Source: Maea johnstoni (lineage: Eukaryota > Annelida > Polychaeta > Spionida > Magelonidae). From it: DNA of 64,000 nt. A model generated the notes under the pieces. The model was not told where the DNA came from. It worked only from the letters and a program-made list of their open reading frames with translations, and ran no database searches. Shown one piece after another: positions 37,530 to 51,800 of the stretch. Both the position numbers and the translations under genes were made by a program. Numbering within the stretch: the stretch's first letter is position 1; each line of letters opens with the position of its first letter. Location: the NCBI GenBank assembly GCA_963942565.1, contig OZ012695.1, positions 10,408,638 to 10,472,637 on the forward strand. Direction: 5' to 3'.

Positions 37530-39590
37530 TACATTAAATCTGAGAGTAGTAGACAGGGAGTGGGCACTGTGCATGCATCATCAAATTTCGCTGCCTCTCA
37601 CTATGAGTCATAGATAACCTGTGTACCCCAGGATTGGCTGACTGGCTGACCCCATCTCCTTGGCAACCTATCTGACCTAGATAGGATGACATCTCAGTGG
37701 GTGGCCTCAACCTCAACTTCAACCTGCTGTAATTCGGGAACCGCTCGGGTTACAGCAATAAAATTTAGATATTCTGAAAGCTGAGATTCTAAGGATTACA
37801 AATATACCATTATGTTTATTGTATGATAAAAAAAGTGCGCGGCGATCGAAAACGCGCCGACGAAACAATGAGATCAGAGAAATACATACTCCTTCAAGTA
37901 CAGGAAGCCAGCCAGCCTCTTTCTGAAAAAGATCACGTGACCAATACTTCCCCAAGCTACAGCGCGTAACCCGAGGCGCACATACCCTAGGTACTAGCAT
38001 GCTGTGCTATGGGGTTGCGGATCAAGGGGATGTATTTCTCTGATTAAATAGAATAGCTATTTTACCTCTATGTCCATTCGGGAAGGTCGTTTAGGTAATT
38101 ATTTTTTGTAAAAGAACATTAGGGTTCTGAGCAGATATTCCTTTCCAATAATTTATGATAAGCAAAATATATGATGCATATATATACAAGAAGATTATTA
38201 TTTTCTCATTCTGAAATTTTGTTTGAAAACAAAAACATCGAGCACTACACAAGTTAGGTGAAATAGCATGCACCATCATCATAGCGTGCGTGTTACTGTG
38301 CTGCACGAAGTGGAACGAGTGCAAGCTAGCGAGCATTCAAGTTACGTGTGTATACGCAAAACGAAGTCAACTAGATACAATCGACAATGTATATGTACAA
38401 TCTGTACGTGGGCGAGTAGACTTTGACAGACCTCTGTCAGTTCATCCCTTTTTGTCTGTCTCTTTTGTCTCGCATGAAAAAAATATTGCCTGAAATGAAC
38501 ATCACCTTCTCTAAGAGTAAGTGCACATATTGTCGCCATTTCTTTTAATTTTTTGAAAATTGCTTTTAACACGAAAAGATATGCAATGTTTCCTGATATT
38601 GTATCAAAATAGCGTTTTGACCACCAATCATTCTGCAACTAGCGCAACTTCTCAACAAATGCCCATGTGCAACAAATGCTCACGAGACGTCATGATTAGA
38701 GAAGAGGGAAAAGCAGTGGTCTATGTTCACAGTAAAAATTAATTACTTATCTAATTCCATGGGTCAATTTTTATGTAGTTTAGATTTTTAGAACCGACAC
38801 GATTCAATCTGCATGTTTTAGAATTTTTTTTTAAATGTTGCGAAATGAAGATTTTACGACTGATCAAAATCTTATTAATTTTTATGCCTTTAATTTAATA
38901 GCGGGAAAAGCCGTTACCGCGGCGGTGGCTTCATTGTTCATGATCTGTAAAAACAAATTACTCGCCTTTCTGTGGGTCAATTATAATGCACTCTAAATGG
39001 TTAAAACTGCCACAATTCTTTCGACTGTTGCAAAATAAAGATTTTGTAACAAGTTGAAGTTGTAATAATTTGCATGCCATTCATTTTCGGCCAATTTATG
39101 CCACCTTTTGGTCAGAACGGGAAAAAAATGAAATCATCTGAAGCTTCGTGCTCGCTTCCTGGCCATGCCAGTATCACATGAGTTTCATTTTTACTTTCCG
39201 TTTTTTTTTTCATTAGTTATTCTAATTTGTAATCATGCTGCAGTTGATTATTCATCTATATCTTCAAGAGATGGGCACTCCCTAATATTTACCTCTCTCA
39301 CGCCAGTATGTTAGGCAGTGGCATTTTAAATATCAAGAGCTGTGCAAAGTAAATGTAAGCAGAGACACCAGAGAAATACATCTCCTTGAACCGCAACGCC
39401 ATAGGCACAGCATGCTAGCACCTAGGGTATGTGCGCCTCGGGTTACGCAGTGTAGCCTTGGTCACGTGATCTGATCTGTGCAATTAGCAGGCAGCATCCT
39501 TTCTAGGTCAGATAGTTGCCAAGGAGATGGGTGGCAGCGACATTTGATGATGCATGGACAGTGCCCGATCCCTGTCTACTCATCTCAGGA
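37530..39590. mobile_element. Large foldback element upstream of GOLGA2
   Basis: Left arm 37540-38040 and right arm 39365-39590 are inverted copies. The tips read CTGAGAGTAGTAGACAGGGA on the left and TCCCTGTCTACTCATCTCAG on the right. Both arms carry CACGTGA, TAACCCGAGGCGCACATACC (inverse GGTATGTGCGCCTCGGGTTA) and ATGCATCATCAAAT. Between the arms lies one copy of the satellite-bearing repeat (38300-39190). No coding sequence. Confidence 0.75.
38300..39190. repeat. Satellite-bearing repeat, copy 1 (upstream of GOLGA2 exon 1)
   Basis: Begins with sequence around CGAGCATTCAAGTTACGTGT that recurs at 40388, then two diverged units of the 203-bp satellite (near 38845 and 39030), and ends near CTTCCTGGCCATGCCAG, which recurs at 42008. 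It is thus a short version of the repeat at 40365-42030. Confidence 0.7.
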
Positions 39591-39907
39591 GACACTAATC
39601 AAAAATAGAATCACTCTGATGTAAGTGAGGCAGTCTGAAGTGTCTGAGCGAGATTCTACCCTCTTGAAACCCTGCAAGTAATCTTAAGAGATACCTAAAT
39701 ATTAAGTTGTGGTGCATTATGTAATTTTCAATCAAATACTACAAAGATGTTTGATTATGATAAGAAATAAATTGATTAAACAAACATATTTTTTTAGAAC
39801 CATTTCTTACCTAGAAATAACTACAAACAAGTTAAAGTCATTTACTTTCCTGAAGTGCGGGATTATTATTAGTGTCGTGTCAACTTGCGTGCGCACTATA
39901 GCCAAAC
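39591..39907. promoter_or_regulatory. Immediate 5' flank of GOLGA2
   Basis: 317 bp between the foldback element and the start codon. Promoter function is inferred from position only; no core element is identified. Confidence 0.3.
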
Positions 39908-39955
39908 ATGGCGGACAGCAGTCGGCAGGAAAAATTGGCTGCCGCCAGAAAAAAG
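39908..39955 (+). CDS. GOLGA2: GOLGA2 exon 1
   Basis: ATG at 39908 in the context AAACATGGCG, encoding [16 protein letters not shown], then donor GTAATA. The motif KLAAA(R/K)KK at the N-terminus is the golgin signature. Confidence 0.8.
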
Positions 39956-42709
39956 GTAATATCCTCGCTACTACTAAATGCACGTGTACATGTGTTCACC
40001 AGAATGTATATATAATATCCGACCTTCATTTGCTGTCATGATACTGTCTGAGAATGAGTACTTATGTGAAAAAATACGTGTATAAAAATGGGGTGGGTCC
40101 AGCGAGTGTGTTCATCAACAAAATCATCTGATAACCAGTACGAGATTGAAGGATTGGCAGCTGGGAATATTCAAACCGTCTTAATTGGATATGACACACT
40201 TAGCTGTTCATGCATAGCGTAGTATTTTAGATGATGTTTGAAAATCAACTTGAGATTAAATTCACGAATCAAAAACAACTGCCATCTGGCTGACCACATT
40301 GAAACCGACAGCAATGTCCATATCCTGATATTTATAGGGACCATTTATAGCAAGCGCGCCACCACCGCTGCACAAAGTTCAGCCAGCGCAAGCGAGCATT
40401 CATGTAACGTACGTGTGTGTATGTAAAGTAGATACAATGTTTATATACAATCTGTATATGGACCAGAAAAGTTTTGAGGGACCACTGAACGACCGGATGT
40501 GATGTAACGCTGTGGCACTTCCGTTCACGCATGCGTAAGTTTCAGGGAGTTCTGGGATTAAATATCGCCATCTACAGAGCATATTTTGCCACCAGATCTT
40601 TCAATGTTTTGAACATTGCTTTGTATGACACGTAATAAACATGGACTGTCTCCGTTAAATTGTATCAACATAGCGTTTGTTTGATGATCAGGCACCACGC
40701 GCGTGATATAAAGTAACAAATGCTTACGCAACGTCAGGATTATATCAGCGGGGAAACGGAAAGCCGAGGCGGAAAGCTATATGATCACAGTAACAATAAA
40801 CTGCGTTCCATGGGTCAATCTTAATGTGGTTTGAATCGTTGGAACTGCTGCAATTCATGTTACTTGACCTGCAAATCTCTTTCAAATCTGTTGGGAAATG
40901 AAGATTTTGCGAAAGGTTGAATTCGTAATTTTTATGTCAATTTTTTTTGCTGAATCTATGCTATCTTTTGGTCAGCATAAAATGAAATCATCCGAAGCTA
41001 CGCCTTCCCGTGGGTCAATGTTAATGCGGTTTAAATTGTTGGAACCGCCACAATTTCCTCTACATTCTTTACAATTTGCTATTAAATCTGTTGAGAAATG
41101 AGGATTTTGCGACAGGTTGAAATCGTTGTAATTTTTATGCCATTTTTTTTTCGCTCAATCTATGCTATCTTTTGGTCAGTATGAAATAAAATCATCCGAA
41201 GCTACGCCTTTCCGTGGTCAATTTTAATGCAATTTAATTGGTTAGAACCACCACAATTTCCTCTATATGCTTCTCAACTTGCTTTCAAATCTGTTGAGAA
41301 ATGAAGATTTTGCGACAGGTTGAAATCGCTGTAATTTTAATGCCAATTTTTTTTGGCTCAATCTTAATGCTATCTTTTGGTCAGTATGAAATAAAATAAT
41401 CCGAGTTTACCCGTTTCCGTGGGTCAGTTTTAATGCGGTTTGAATCGTTAGACCCGCCACAATTTTCTCTACATGCTTCTCAATTTGCTTTCAAATCTGT
41501 TGAGACTGAAGATTTTGCGACAGGTTGAAATTGTTGTGATTTTTATGCCAATTTTTTTCGCTCAATCTTAATGCTATCTTTTGGTGAGTATGAAATGAAA
41601 TCATCCGAAGCTAGGCCTTTGATAGGGTCAATTTTAATGCGGTGTAGATCGTTAGAATCGCCAGAATTATTTCTACATGCTTCTCAATTTGCTTTCAAAT
41701 CTGTAGCGAAATGAAGATTCTGGGAAAGGTTGAAATCTAATAGTAAGTTTAATGACAACTTTAGTAGCGGGAAAAGTTGCCACAGTGAAGGACTCAATGT
41801 GTACGGCTAAAATAAATTATTCGCCATGTTTCAAATTTCAAAAGTTCACAATTCGTTCTACTAGCCTTTTACTGCTCTCTTAAACCTGTTTAAAAATGAT
41901 TATTTTGCGACAGGTTGAAATTGTAGTAATCTTATATGCAATTAATCTTATGGTCAGAAAAATGTGTCAGAAAAAAAAATGAAATTATCCAAAGCTTAGC
42001 GCCCCCTTCCTGGCCATGCCAGCATCATATTACTTTCTTGCTATAGAGCAGTATAAGAGAGTGTGTAAAACTGTAAATGTTAGTACAAGTACAGGGGTCC
42101 AGTTACACACTAGCCTGATAGCCCGAGGCTACAGAAAATTGCTTTGGGCTATAAGAATATTTGTCTTTGTAGCCCGGCTGGCTATAAGAAAAGATTGACA
42201 TTTTTAGGTCATGCTCAGAGGAATAACAATACTATAAGCAGTGTGTGTGTATATATATATATATATATCAGTGCTCGGATTCGCCGCTAAAAACCGGCTC
42301 GATCAATCGCTGAAACTGCCGAGCGATTAATCGACATATTACGAGCCCTAAGTAACAACTCATTGCACATGCGGTGAAATCAACTGCTGAGCGAAATTAA
42401 TTGCTGTCAATCACGCTAATTTAGAACCGCCCCATGCCTGCCTAAGCCAATGAGCAACGTAAATTGCTGTCAATCACCCTAATTAGAACAGGCCCATGCC
42501 TGCCTAAGCCAATCACGTCCTGCTATCGTGCGATCTCGCTGGGATCCCACGTGGGAAAGACGTCAGCAAGACAAAAAAGATGGCGGATGATTGACGATGT
42601 GGCTTTATTTACATTTTCGCCGAACTCGGCGAGCTGTTATGGCGGCTCGAGTGCTCGCCGCCGGCGATGATACGAGCAATAGCTCGAGCCGCCGATTGAT
42701 CGTACTAGC

Positions 42710-42805
<96 letters not shown>

Positions 42806-45800
42806 TATGTATGTATGTGTTTTATTGACTACAGCATCAGCTATAAAAATATGATACATCAAGATAATACAAAAGAGACAACACAACATAAAAGAAGAAC
42901 ATAACTTAGTATAAAAAGTAGATGAGAGAAGTGTGTTTTAACTTAACATAAGAAAGAACACAAAATTTAAATCGAACATAACTTAGTAAAGTAAATTAGA
43001 AAAATGTGTATTTAGACCAGACACACTTATATAAGGGAAAAAAGAAAACTGAGGATATCCATATCTTTATGGAGGGCGTGGTCGTTGGACAGGTTGACTG
43101 GCATGTAAGGTGAGTTGCATAATTAGCCAATACCTCTTTTAGTTCTACTCAGGTACATCTTTGTGTTATGTTTTGCTGCAACAAGCCAGAATTCGAGCAT
43201 TACATAACTAGGAATGTCAGGAGGGACTTATATACTGTAGAATAGGTATATATCGCGCTACAAAAATTTCGCGAAAAGCTGATTTTTCGGTTTTTCGGTT
43301 TTTCGCGTGTACTTTATTTCGCGAGCGAGCGAGTTCTACAGCGCCACCTATTGAATCAAACAATAATAATAAAAAATGTATAAATTTGCTGGCCATCTCG
43401 CGGCCATAACTTGGCACAAGTTTCCTCAAATTATGGACTGGTAAATATGCGAATTATAATATGATACCTTGGTGACTTATTCATAAGTTACCAATGTATT
43501 CATATTATAATGATTTTGTGAAGTTATTGCATGTGTTTGTCTTCGTTCAGCCTCGGATCGGCTACGAGTGAGAATCACGTTATGCCGGTATGTTACCGTT
43601 TACTCGCCAACTGCAAATTGAACTTGCAAACCCGTAAATTTGCAAACATTCAATTTGCAACAGGAACAATATCACTATCGTTTCATCATGTATATTATTC
43701 TAAAATTATCAACATACACATATGTGTATATTGATATTTGATCAATTGTTTCTATCGCAACAGCCGTCTCCATTTGCATTGTACAATCACGGCGGCCATC
43801 TTGCTTCTCGTAAGAAATCTAGACTCGGCATAGGTATTCCTAAAATTCGACAGGTAAGTATGCGAATTATGATATGATACATTGGTAACCTATTTATGAG
43901 TTACCAATGTATCATACTATAATGGTTTTGTGAAGTTATTGAACGTATTTTTATTCATTTCAGCCTCGACCATCTAGACTGAAATTCGCCGACTGACGCC
44001 CCATCACCTCCAGTGGTGGATAGTAGTGCTCGGATTCGCCGCTAAAAAAAGGCTCGAGCAATCGCTGAAACTGCCGAGCGATTAATCGACATATTACGAG
44101 CCCTAACTACTCATTGCACATGCAGTGAAATCAACAGCTGAGCAAAATTAATTGCCGTCAATCACGCTAATTTAGAACCGCCCCATGCCTGCCTAAGCCA
44201 ATGAGCAACGTAAATTGCTGTCAATCACACTAATAAGAACAGGCCCATGCTTGCCTAAGCCAATCACGTCCTGCTATCGTGCGATCTCGATGGGATCCCA
44301 CGTTGGAAAGACGTAAGCAAGACAAAAAACATGGCGGATGATTGACGATGTGGCTTTATTTACATTTTCGCCAAACTCGGCGAGCTGTAATGGCGGCTCG
44401 AGTGCTCGCCAGCGACGGCGATACGAGCAATAGCTCGAGCCGCAGATTGATCGTACTAGCACTAGTGGATAGCGTAACTATAAAGCACCCAATAGATCGC
44501 GTGCGATAAGATCGCGAGTGCGATAAGATCGCATGTGCGATACCAGATCGCGTATTCGGGAAATATATGCACTCGCGAACTTTGCCTGTTCTACAGTATA
44601 TATATATATGTGTGTGTGTGTGTTTTAGGTTAACCGAGGCAGCTCGTTTTTGTTTTTGTTTTTTAATGGGACTATAAAATTTTCTATCGGGCTAAGACGT
44701 TTTGGGAATCTATAGCCCGGCGGTCTTCCTCAGTTTCTTGCCGTAGCCTGACCCCTGAAGTAGAGGTGCATGAATTTAGATGTATATATCGATCTGTACA
44801 TGTACAGGTGTAACCTTATTGTTATTGTTCCACTGTTGATTTCCCATGTTAATACCTAATATAACGAGAAAGCAAAGCGTTAAATGCTCGCGCAGCTCGA
44901 TGATATTTCTGCATGCCCCTTCAAATGCAGTCACAAAGTGTTTGTTATTGTTATCAGTGAAGTCATTCTTTACTTGTACTTCGCGGAAACATATTGGAAG
45001 CCTCTTGATATGAGCTTTATATTTGTGTGATAACCACACACAGTATGCGTAGCGATTGACCGAAAATATGGCATAAAAATTACTATGACTTCAACCTGTT
45101 GCAAAATCGTCATTCCGCAATCGATTTCAACTAGAATTAGGAGACATGTAGAATTATGTGTGGCGGTTGTAACGATTTTTACTGTGAACATCGAAGTTAC
45201 GACTTTGGAATCCGCGCAATTCCGTCGTAACATGACATCATTTCATGACGTCAGCATTTGTCGCACGTGAGCAAGTATGTTTCAGTTGTTGCATAGTTCC
45301 GCATGTGTTGCGCGATCATCGGCGACCAAAACGCTAATTTGATACAATTTAAAGGAAACAATACATTTTTATTATGTGATTAACGGTCATTCTATAATTG
45401 CGGTACATTTTGGAGTAGATTGAAAATGACAATATCATGTAAATTTAACAAACTTTTATTTGAAAAATACAGTGACTGACATTCCTACAGTCAAGGAAAA
45501 ATAGCTGGAACAGGTTGTTGATCATTATTTCTTGATAAAAAAAATATGTTTTTGTATCACCTTTGGCATAATACTGTCCACTCTGTTACTTACAAATCAT
45601 GAAATGTTGCAGGTACTTCAGAAAGAGTTTAAAGAATATGAGCAACACAACATATATGTCTGAATGTCATCATAATGATACATATGCTTGCTTTTACAGT
45701 TTTTGTATTCCAAGAAGCTGAAAACTTCTTCTTTGTTAACCGTTGGCATGAAAAAGAAATGTCTTAACACATATATGATGGCAATGGGACTGTATCAAGT

Positions 45801-48800
45801 TTCCAGTGAAAGTCCTTTTGTAATATATTAATGGGAGGATTAAAATGGAACATTTCCCAACTTTCCACCAATCTTGCCTGTTTGTTTGGGAAATAAAATG
45901 GCAAACAAAGAAAAAAGGGTGTCCACCCTGTTACGTCCACTCTGTTACATAACAGGGTGGACATTTCTGAGTGGACAGCTTCTAACATTAGCATAAAGCA
46001 CCTTACTCTAAGAAACTGGCTTAAACATCATAAATCTAACAGGTCAATACAGGCCAAAGGTCACTGAATAGCAGAAAAAACAGAAATGCTCCCAGTAACA
46101 GACATATCAGGAAAAAAATTCAAAGACTTATTTAACATTGACTAGGCTAGACTTTCTTTTCATGTAATGAATCAAATTGGTCTGGCCTGATAAAGATTTG
46201 CACAATCTAAAGTGCACTTTCAACCTCTGCCATTATTTTTGGATCTAATTGGTAGTTTTGGCCAGTAAGTGTCTCTGGAGCTGAAATATCTTTTGCTACA
46301 ATATCATAATTTGAATACCAACTGGGACAGTCTTCAGGTCAACCATTGGCAACATGGCTTGAGTTGAAATTTCAATGACCTCTGCTGGTACAAGGTAGAG
46401 TTGAACTTTGCAGTTGGCACTTTTCAAGTTTGTATACATATCAGTGGCATCTTTGCAGTCACTTCCTTGGGGAAAATGCGGTCAGACCAGGGTCTTAGCC
46501 AGGATTTCAAAAATGCCTGTCCAAGACAGCAATTTCAAAATATCTGCCCGTCCAGATTGAGCTACTTATCTACTTCAAATCCTTATACCAGCTACATTTG
46601 ATAGCCTAGTGTGTCAAAAAGGGCAATTTATGTCCTAGAAGATGGTTTGTTAGGAAAATATTTGGTTATTACACCCCAAAAGTCAAAATTGAAAAATCAT
46701 CATAGAAATTTTTGCCTGTCCAAACAGGAGGTTTTTAGGAAACTACCTGTCCAAAAGACAGGTAGGACGGGTCCTGGCTAAGTCCCTGGGTCAGACATTC
46801 ACTTAACGGTGGCACCCACCCCATCAGGGACTCCTTTCCCATGACCACTCTCAAAAAAGTTCCAGGTTCCAAATGTCATACCCCTTTAAGACAGGCTCTG
46901 TGTGAACAGGGAGACATTTGCTTTTTGTTTATATTGGTAACATGGCCCATCACTAAAATAGTGGATGGTATCAATTTCTGGATGCTTGTTTTGGATTAGA
47001 TTAAGCAGTGTCAAGATGAGCCCATATTGCAGCAGGACCATGCAGAAGGCTTTCAGAAATAGTGCAAACTATGTTGGCTTCACCATCATGCCCTACATAG
47101 TAAACACCTGTATGAAGGCTGATCTGTTTCTTGGAGGCCCCAAAGTGTGCACTTAGAACTTCATTCTGCATTTTACACACATAATTTTCAGGGAAATCAA
47201 TGTGCATGAGACACTCATTTGACATCATGTTCCGTTTTTAAGTACGATAAAACTTATACTGATGTCTGATGTTGAAATAATGGGGTTTGAACCGCTCTAG
47301 CTGGGAATGGCATTCATCAAGGAGATCTCCAATAGTTCCTCTCATCTCTTGTTTTACTGTTATTGTAACTTTTTTCATGGAATCCTTGATTTAAGTTTGA
47401 GATTGCCCACTCTGTTTCCCTGCTCAGTCCACCCTGTTACCATTTTAGTAACAGAGTGGAAAATTTTGATAAAAAGTAGGTCATAAGTTTTGTCACCCTT
47501 CACTTTTTGCATGTGGCATGACTCAGCTTGAATCTCCATTTTACAAGTTTTCTATAGGCAATCTTTTTAAATTTCACATTCTAGTAATTCTATATATATT
47601 CAAGTAACAGAGTGGACACTCAAATGGGTACCATGAGGGTTCTCACGAAGATTTCTTTCATAAATGACCAAATGAAGTTGTCTGCTTAATGTAGGTCAGC
47701 CATGTCAGTCTGAAATGAATGGAGCTACTCTCTATTAATTATATGTGACACTAAAATAGAGAGAAGCGAGTTATTCATGTTGAAATAGTGTAAGGTAACA
47801 GAGTGGACACAGAACTTAGCGACACGCCTATAAAGCACTTTTTTTCTCATATTTAGGTGAAATTATTTATTTTTGAGAATTCAAAGGTAATCATAGCATG
47901 ACATTTTGCTCTAAAAAATCAATTCCAAAAGTCAAGTTATAATCCTTTTTTAGCTTCATTGTTTCCCGCATGTACATTGCGACAAGTGGGAAAGGCAGAA
48001 TGTCAAACATGTTTGAGCTTGAATGGATGACTAGTTCCCAAAATTATCATAGAAAAATTGTCATAGACTATCACTTTTTATTATGCTCTAGACCTCTAGT
48101 ACCCAATTACTGCAAAAGTTCGAAGAACTGATTATGATCGTAATCGATCAGTTGGCTGCAACTGATTATCGATCATGAAATTGCAACCGATTTCCAACCC
48201 ATTCACACAGATGAATGTGTATGTGTTAGGGCTGGGATCAATAGGTCAAAAAATCACCCATTCCTCATGAGCACATTGCTGGTTTTCATTCATTTAGAAC
48301 TTTATTTGCTGAATCGAATCAAAGTAGCGTATCGGTAATAATTTTGTCGATTATCGAATCGATAAATATTTCTTATCAAAGACAGCCCTACATTGCAAGG
48401 TATGGAGAGGTCCCAGACTCTAATACCATTTATAATGTTCATTAATATAAAAAATGAGTATAAGAGTCGGCCCTGGCTACATTGTAGATAGCCAGGCCAA
48501 CTCTTTAACAGGGGCTTTGCCGTAATGCGTCCAGCGCGTCATTTGGACATGCAGAACACTGTTTTTGACAGTTTGGACACCCAAAATTTTATGTCAGAAT
48601 TTGCTGAAGATGACTTTTCTTAGAAGATAGAAGATGCAGAAGCTGTAGTGTCACTTTTATAAGACAATCAAAGCAGTATCTGGCCTAAAAAAGCAAAATC
48701 TGTAAAGGTATAGGGTCTATCTTATTAGTAGTATGTATTTTGTACCACACTTTGGACATGCAAAAGTCTATGAAACCTCTATTTGGACACCCTGTTTCCA

Positions 48801-51800
48801 AATATCGGCTAAGACCCTGCTCTTTAAGGGTCTATTACCCAATAAATGTGCTAATCCATCTGGTAATAGAGTCAACCTCCCTATACCTTCCAATTTTAAA
48901 AATCGACCTTCCCAAATTTCTCCCTCGGTGCCCCCACTACTTTATACCTGACTGCAGAAGTCTGATAATTGTGAGTGAGGAATGCATGCTGCTACTTTTA
49001 TCTTTTGATAAACTTGCATATATACACAGGTAAAAGTTGACGGGGCTGTACGTAGGGCTGTACACCGGTACCCGGTACCAGCACCGTACCGAATACCGCT
49101 TCGCAAAATACCGGTAAATACCGTTTCAGATTTTAAGGGTATGCTTATCAGTATTTTGCAAAACAACACAACCAATGGAGGCACTTGGCTTAGTGCTTGA
49201 CATACATAGATACATAGATAGCATATCAATCTCATGTGAGGAGTTACATACTTACCGTGCGAAACTTGTTTGCTTCGAAGGTGCGCTATATAGCGAGGCG
49301 AGTGCCGTGTCGCTGCTGCCATGTGCACGGTGTTCATTGTGATTGTTATCGCCACCGCGTAGTGGCGCTGCATATCGCTTCTACAGCGCAACTACGCAAT
49401 GGGGATAGCAATCACAATAAGCACTGTGCATATGGCAGCAGCGATGTCGTGTTCGCTTCGCTATATATAGCGTGCCTTCAAAGTAAACAAGTTCGGCCGG
49501 CACCTGTAAGTACCTACTACAACTTTTCATGTGATGTTATCAGCATGCTTGGCAGATATTGATATGTTGTCTATGTATGTCGGGAACTAGGCTAAGTGCG
49601 TACTTAGCATAGTTCAAGACTTCTAGATACCGATAGCAGTACCGTTAAAATACCGTATCGTTTCGTTGGTACCAGTTATGGTACCGTACCGCTTCACCCT
49701 TAGCGGTATGCAGCCCTAGCTGTACGGCCCCGTGTCCAAATGGGACCGTAACGGGCTAGTTTTTCGATCCCTCAATATATCGACATTTCAAGGCTTGAAA
49801 ACCTGTAACTGTCCCATTATTTTTACGGGCCTGTTATAACAGGTTCTGAGCCCGCCCTTTGTTCTTGTGGTCGTTCCCCAATAGGAAGTTGCTAGGTCGA
49901 GATTTGTGGGGGGGGGGGGGGGGGGTGACCACTCCTCATGTGCAATCTTTTGTTTTGATATCCATCCTTAGGGGCCAGCCAAAGACACCACCTAGTGGTG
50001 ATGATCTTGCTGAACTAAATTATCACCTTAAGTTTTAAGTATACTAAGGCCAAGCAAACCATACAATCTGATTAACGTAGTGGCGTCCCTTTTTTTTTAA
50101 CATTGCTAACTATAGGGAGCTGTGTCTTGAAATGTTAAGACCATATATAGTCAATTGCCAAGAAGTATACATCTGTTGGTTACATTCTAGAAAGAGAGGG
50201 AAAAATTAAAATAGTGAATCAACTTTTCTACTTGAAAGTTGTGCTTTGAACATGTTAATGCAATGGGGAAGCCCTGTAGGCTTAAATAGTTGTCGACAGT
50301 GTGTTGGCGTGTGTGTGTGTGTGTGTTGGCAGCAACCTTGTAAATAATATGGCATCAGGAAGTGTTGATACACTTGACTTCTGGTTAAGGCTGTGATGCT
50401 GGTGACACATTCAAAATAAACCATCTCTGAGTTTAGCACTCTTGTCCCCTTTCTAACAATTGTTATCCAATCCCTGCGGTTGTGGTGTTACAACTATACG
50501 TTTACTTTAACTTAACTACTTGTGCTAACCTGGATAGAACCACAGTTTTTATTTTGCAATGTTTTAACTCAGATGACATTTTCTTGATCAATCAAAGGTT
50601 ATTTGATTTGTAAGTACAATGCACGTCTGCTACATATAATACTAGGCTAGGGCAACTTGATGGAAAATTTGAAGCTCCTGCAAGCTGATACCCTACAGCA
50701 CACAATTTTTGGTAGAAATTTTACCTAAAAAAGTAGGTCACCAGTTAGAGACAGCAATACACCCATATCTGATTTTGACCTACTTTCTGAAAGGGGCCCT
50801 AAAGGCTCACATACATATCAGCTTATATGAAAGAAATACACTTCAAGAACAGGATGCTGCCCTTCTTTTTCTCTCAGTGATCGCATGAGGGGAGATTTTT
50901 GCAGCCACTGGCTGCGGCCATGTTTTTCAAGTGCTATCAGCTGTCACTCAATGGGTGGCAAAGATCACATCCTGTCCCCTAGCTACCTCTGGGCAGTGTA
51001 TCATAAATAGCAGTGCTCCTTACAAGAGCTCTCTGCACAAGTTGCATAAAGAAGTGTATCAAACAAGAAAATGGTAAAATCATGTGCAGCAATTGGCTGT
51101 AAAAAAAAGACACGGTAGTGGAGAAAGCTTTCATAGATTTCCTAGTAATAAAGTCAGACAAAAACAGTGGTTAGCATCCATGAAACTTTTAAACCCACCT
51201 GTCCTGAAGCATGCAGTTGTATATAATATCTGGTAACCAATTTTTATAAATCTCTTATTTTAACCATAAGTGTTCTAGCAATTTATCAATTTCGGGATTT
51301 ATTTACTAGTCTCAACATGATTTACCTTCATTCAGTTGCTTTACGAATATAAGCACAGGTATATGCATTAAATATTAATATTAAGCCAGCATGAGAAGAG
51401 TAAATATCATTCCCTATCTTTCAAAATTGAAACAGCTAAGGTTATAGTCAGTCATGACCCCATTTTCACTGAGGAAATACATTTTTAAACAATACTGCAA
51501 TATAGAGGATGGTTGAAATCAAAATATCTCAAATTGCAAGTGACCCTTTCTTTTATTTAAGAGAGAATCAATGATATTTTCATTTACTCATTACCAACCT
51601 TCTCTTAATGACTTATGTTTAATAATCATACTCTTCATTATTTTTTTCTGATGTACAGACTTTAGCAACCCTAACAGCTAACTTTAAGGATGAATGGCCT
51701 TTTAATACAAAATCTTTTTATGGCAATTTTCATACCTCAACATGGTCTTTATTTATCCACTGAGAATAGAATGTTCAGGATTTTGCCCGGGGGGGGGGGG

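Noticed and set aside
42591-42889. Open frames with Ile/Tyr repeats
   Set aside because: Created by (TA)n adjoining a hAT MITE.
49236-49562. Overlapping 108- and 149-codon open frames on opposite strands
   Set aside because: They lie inside the long palindrome of a hAT MITE with clear ends and target duplication.
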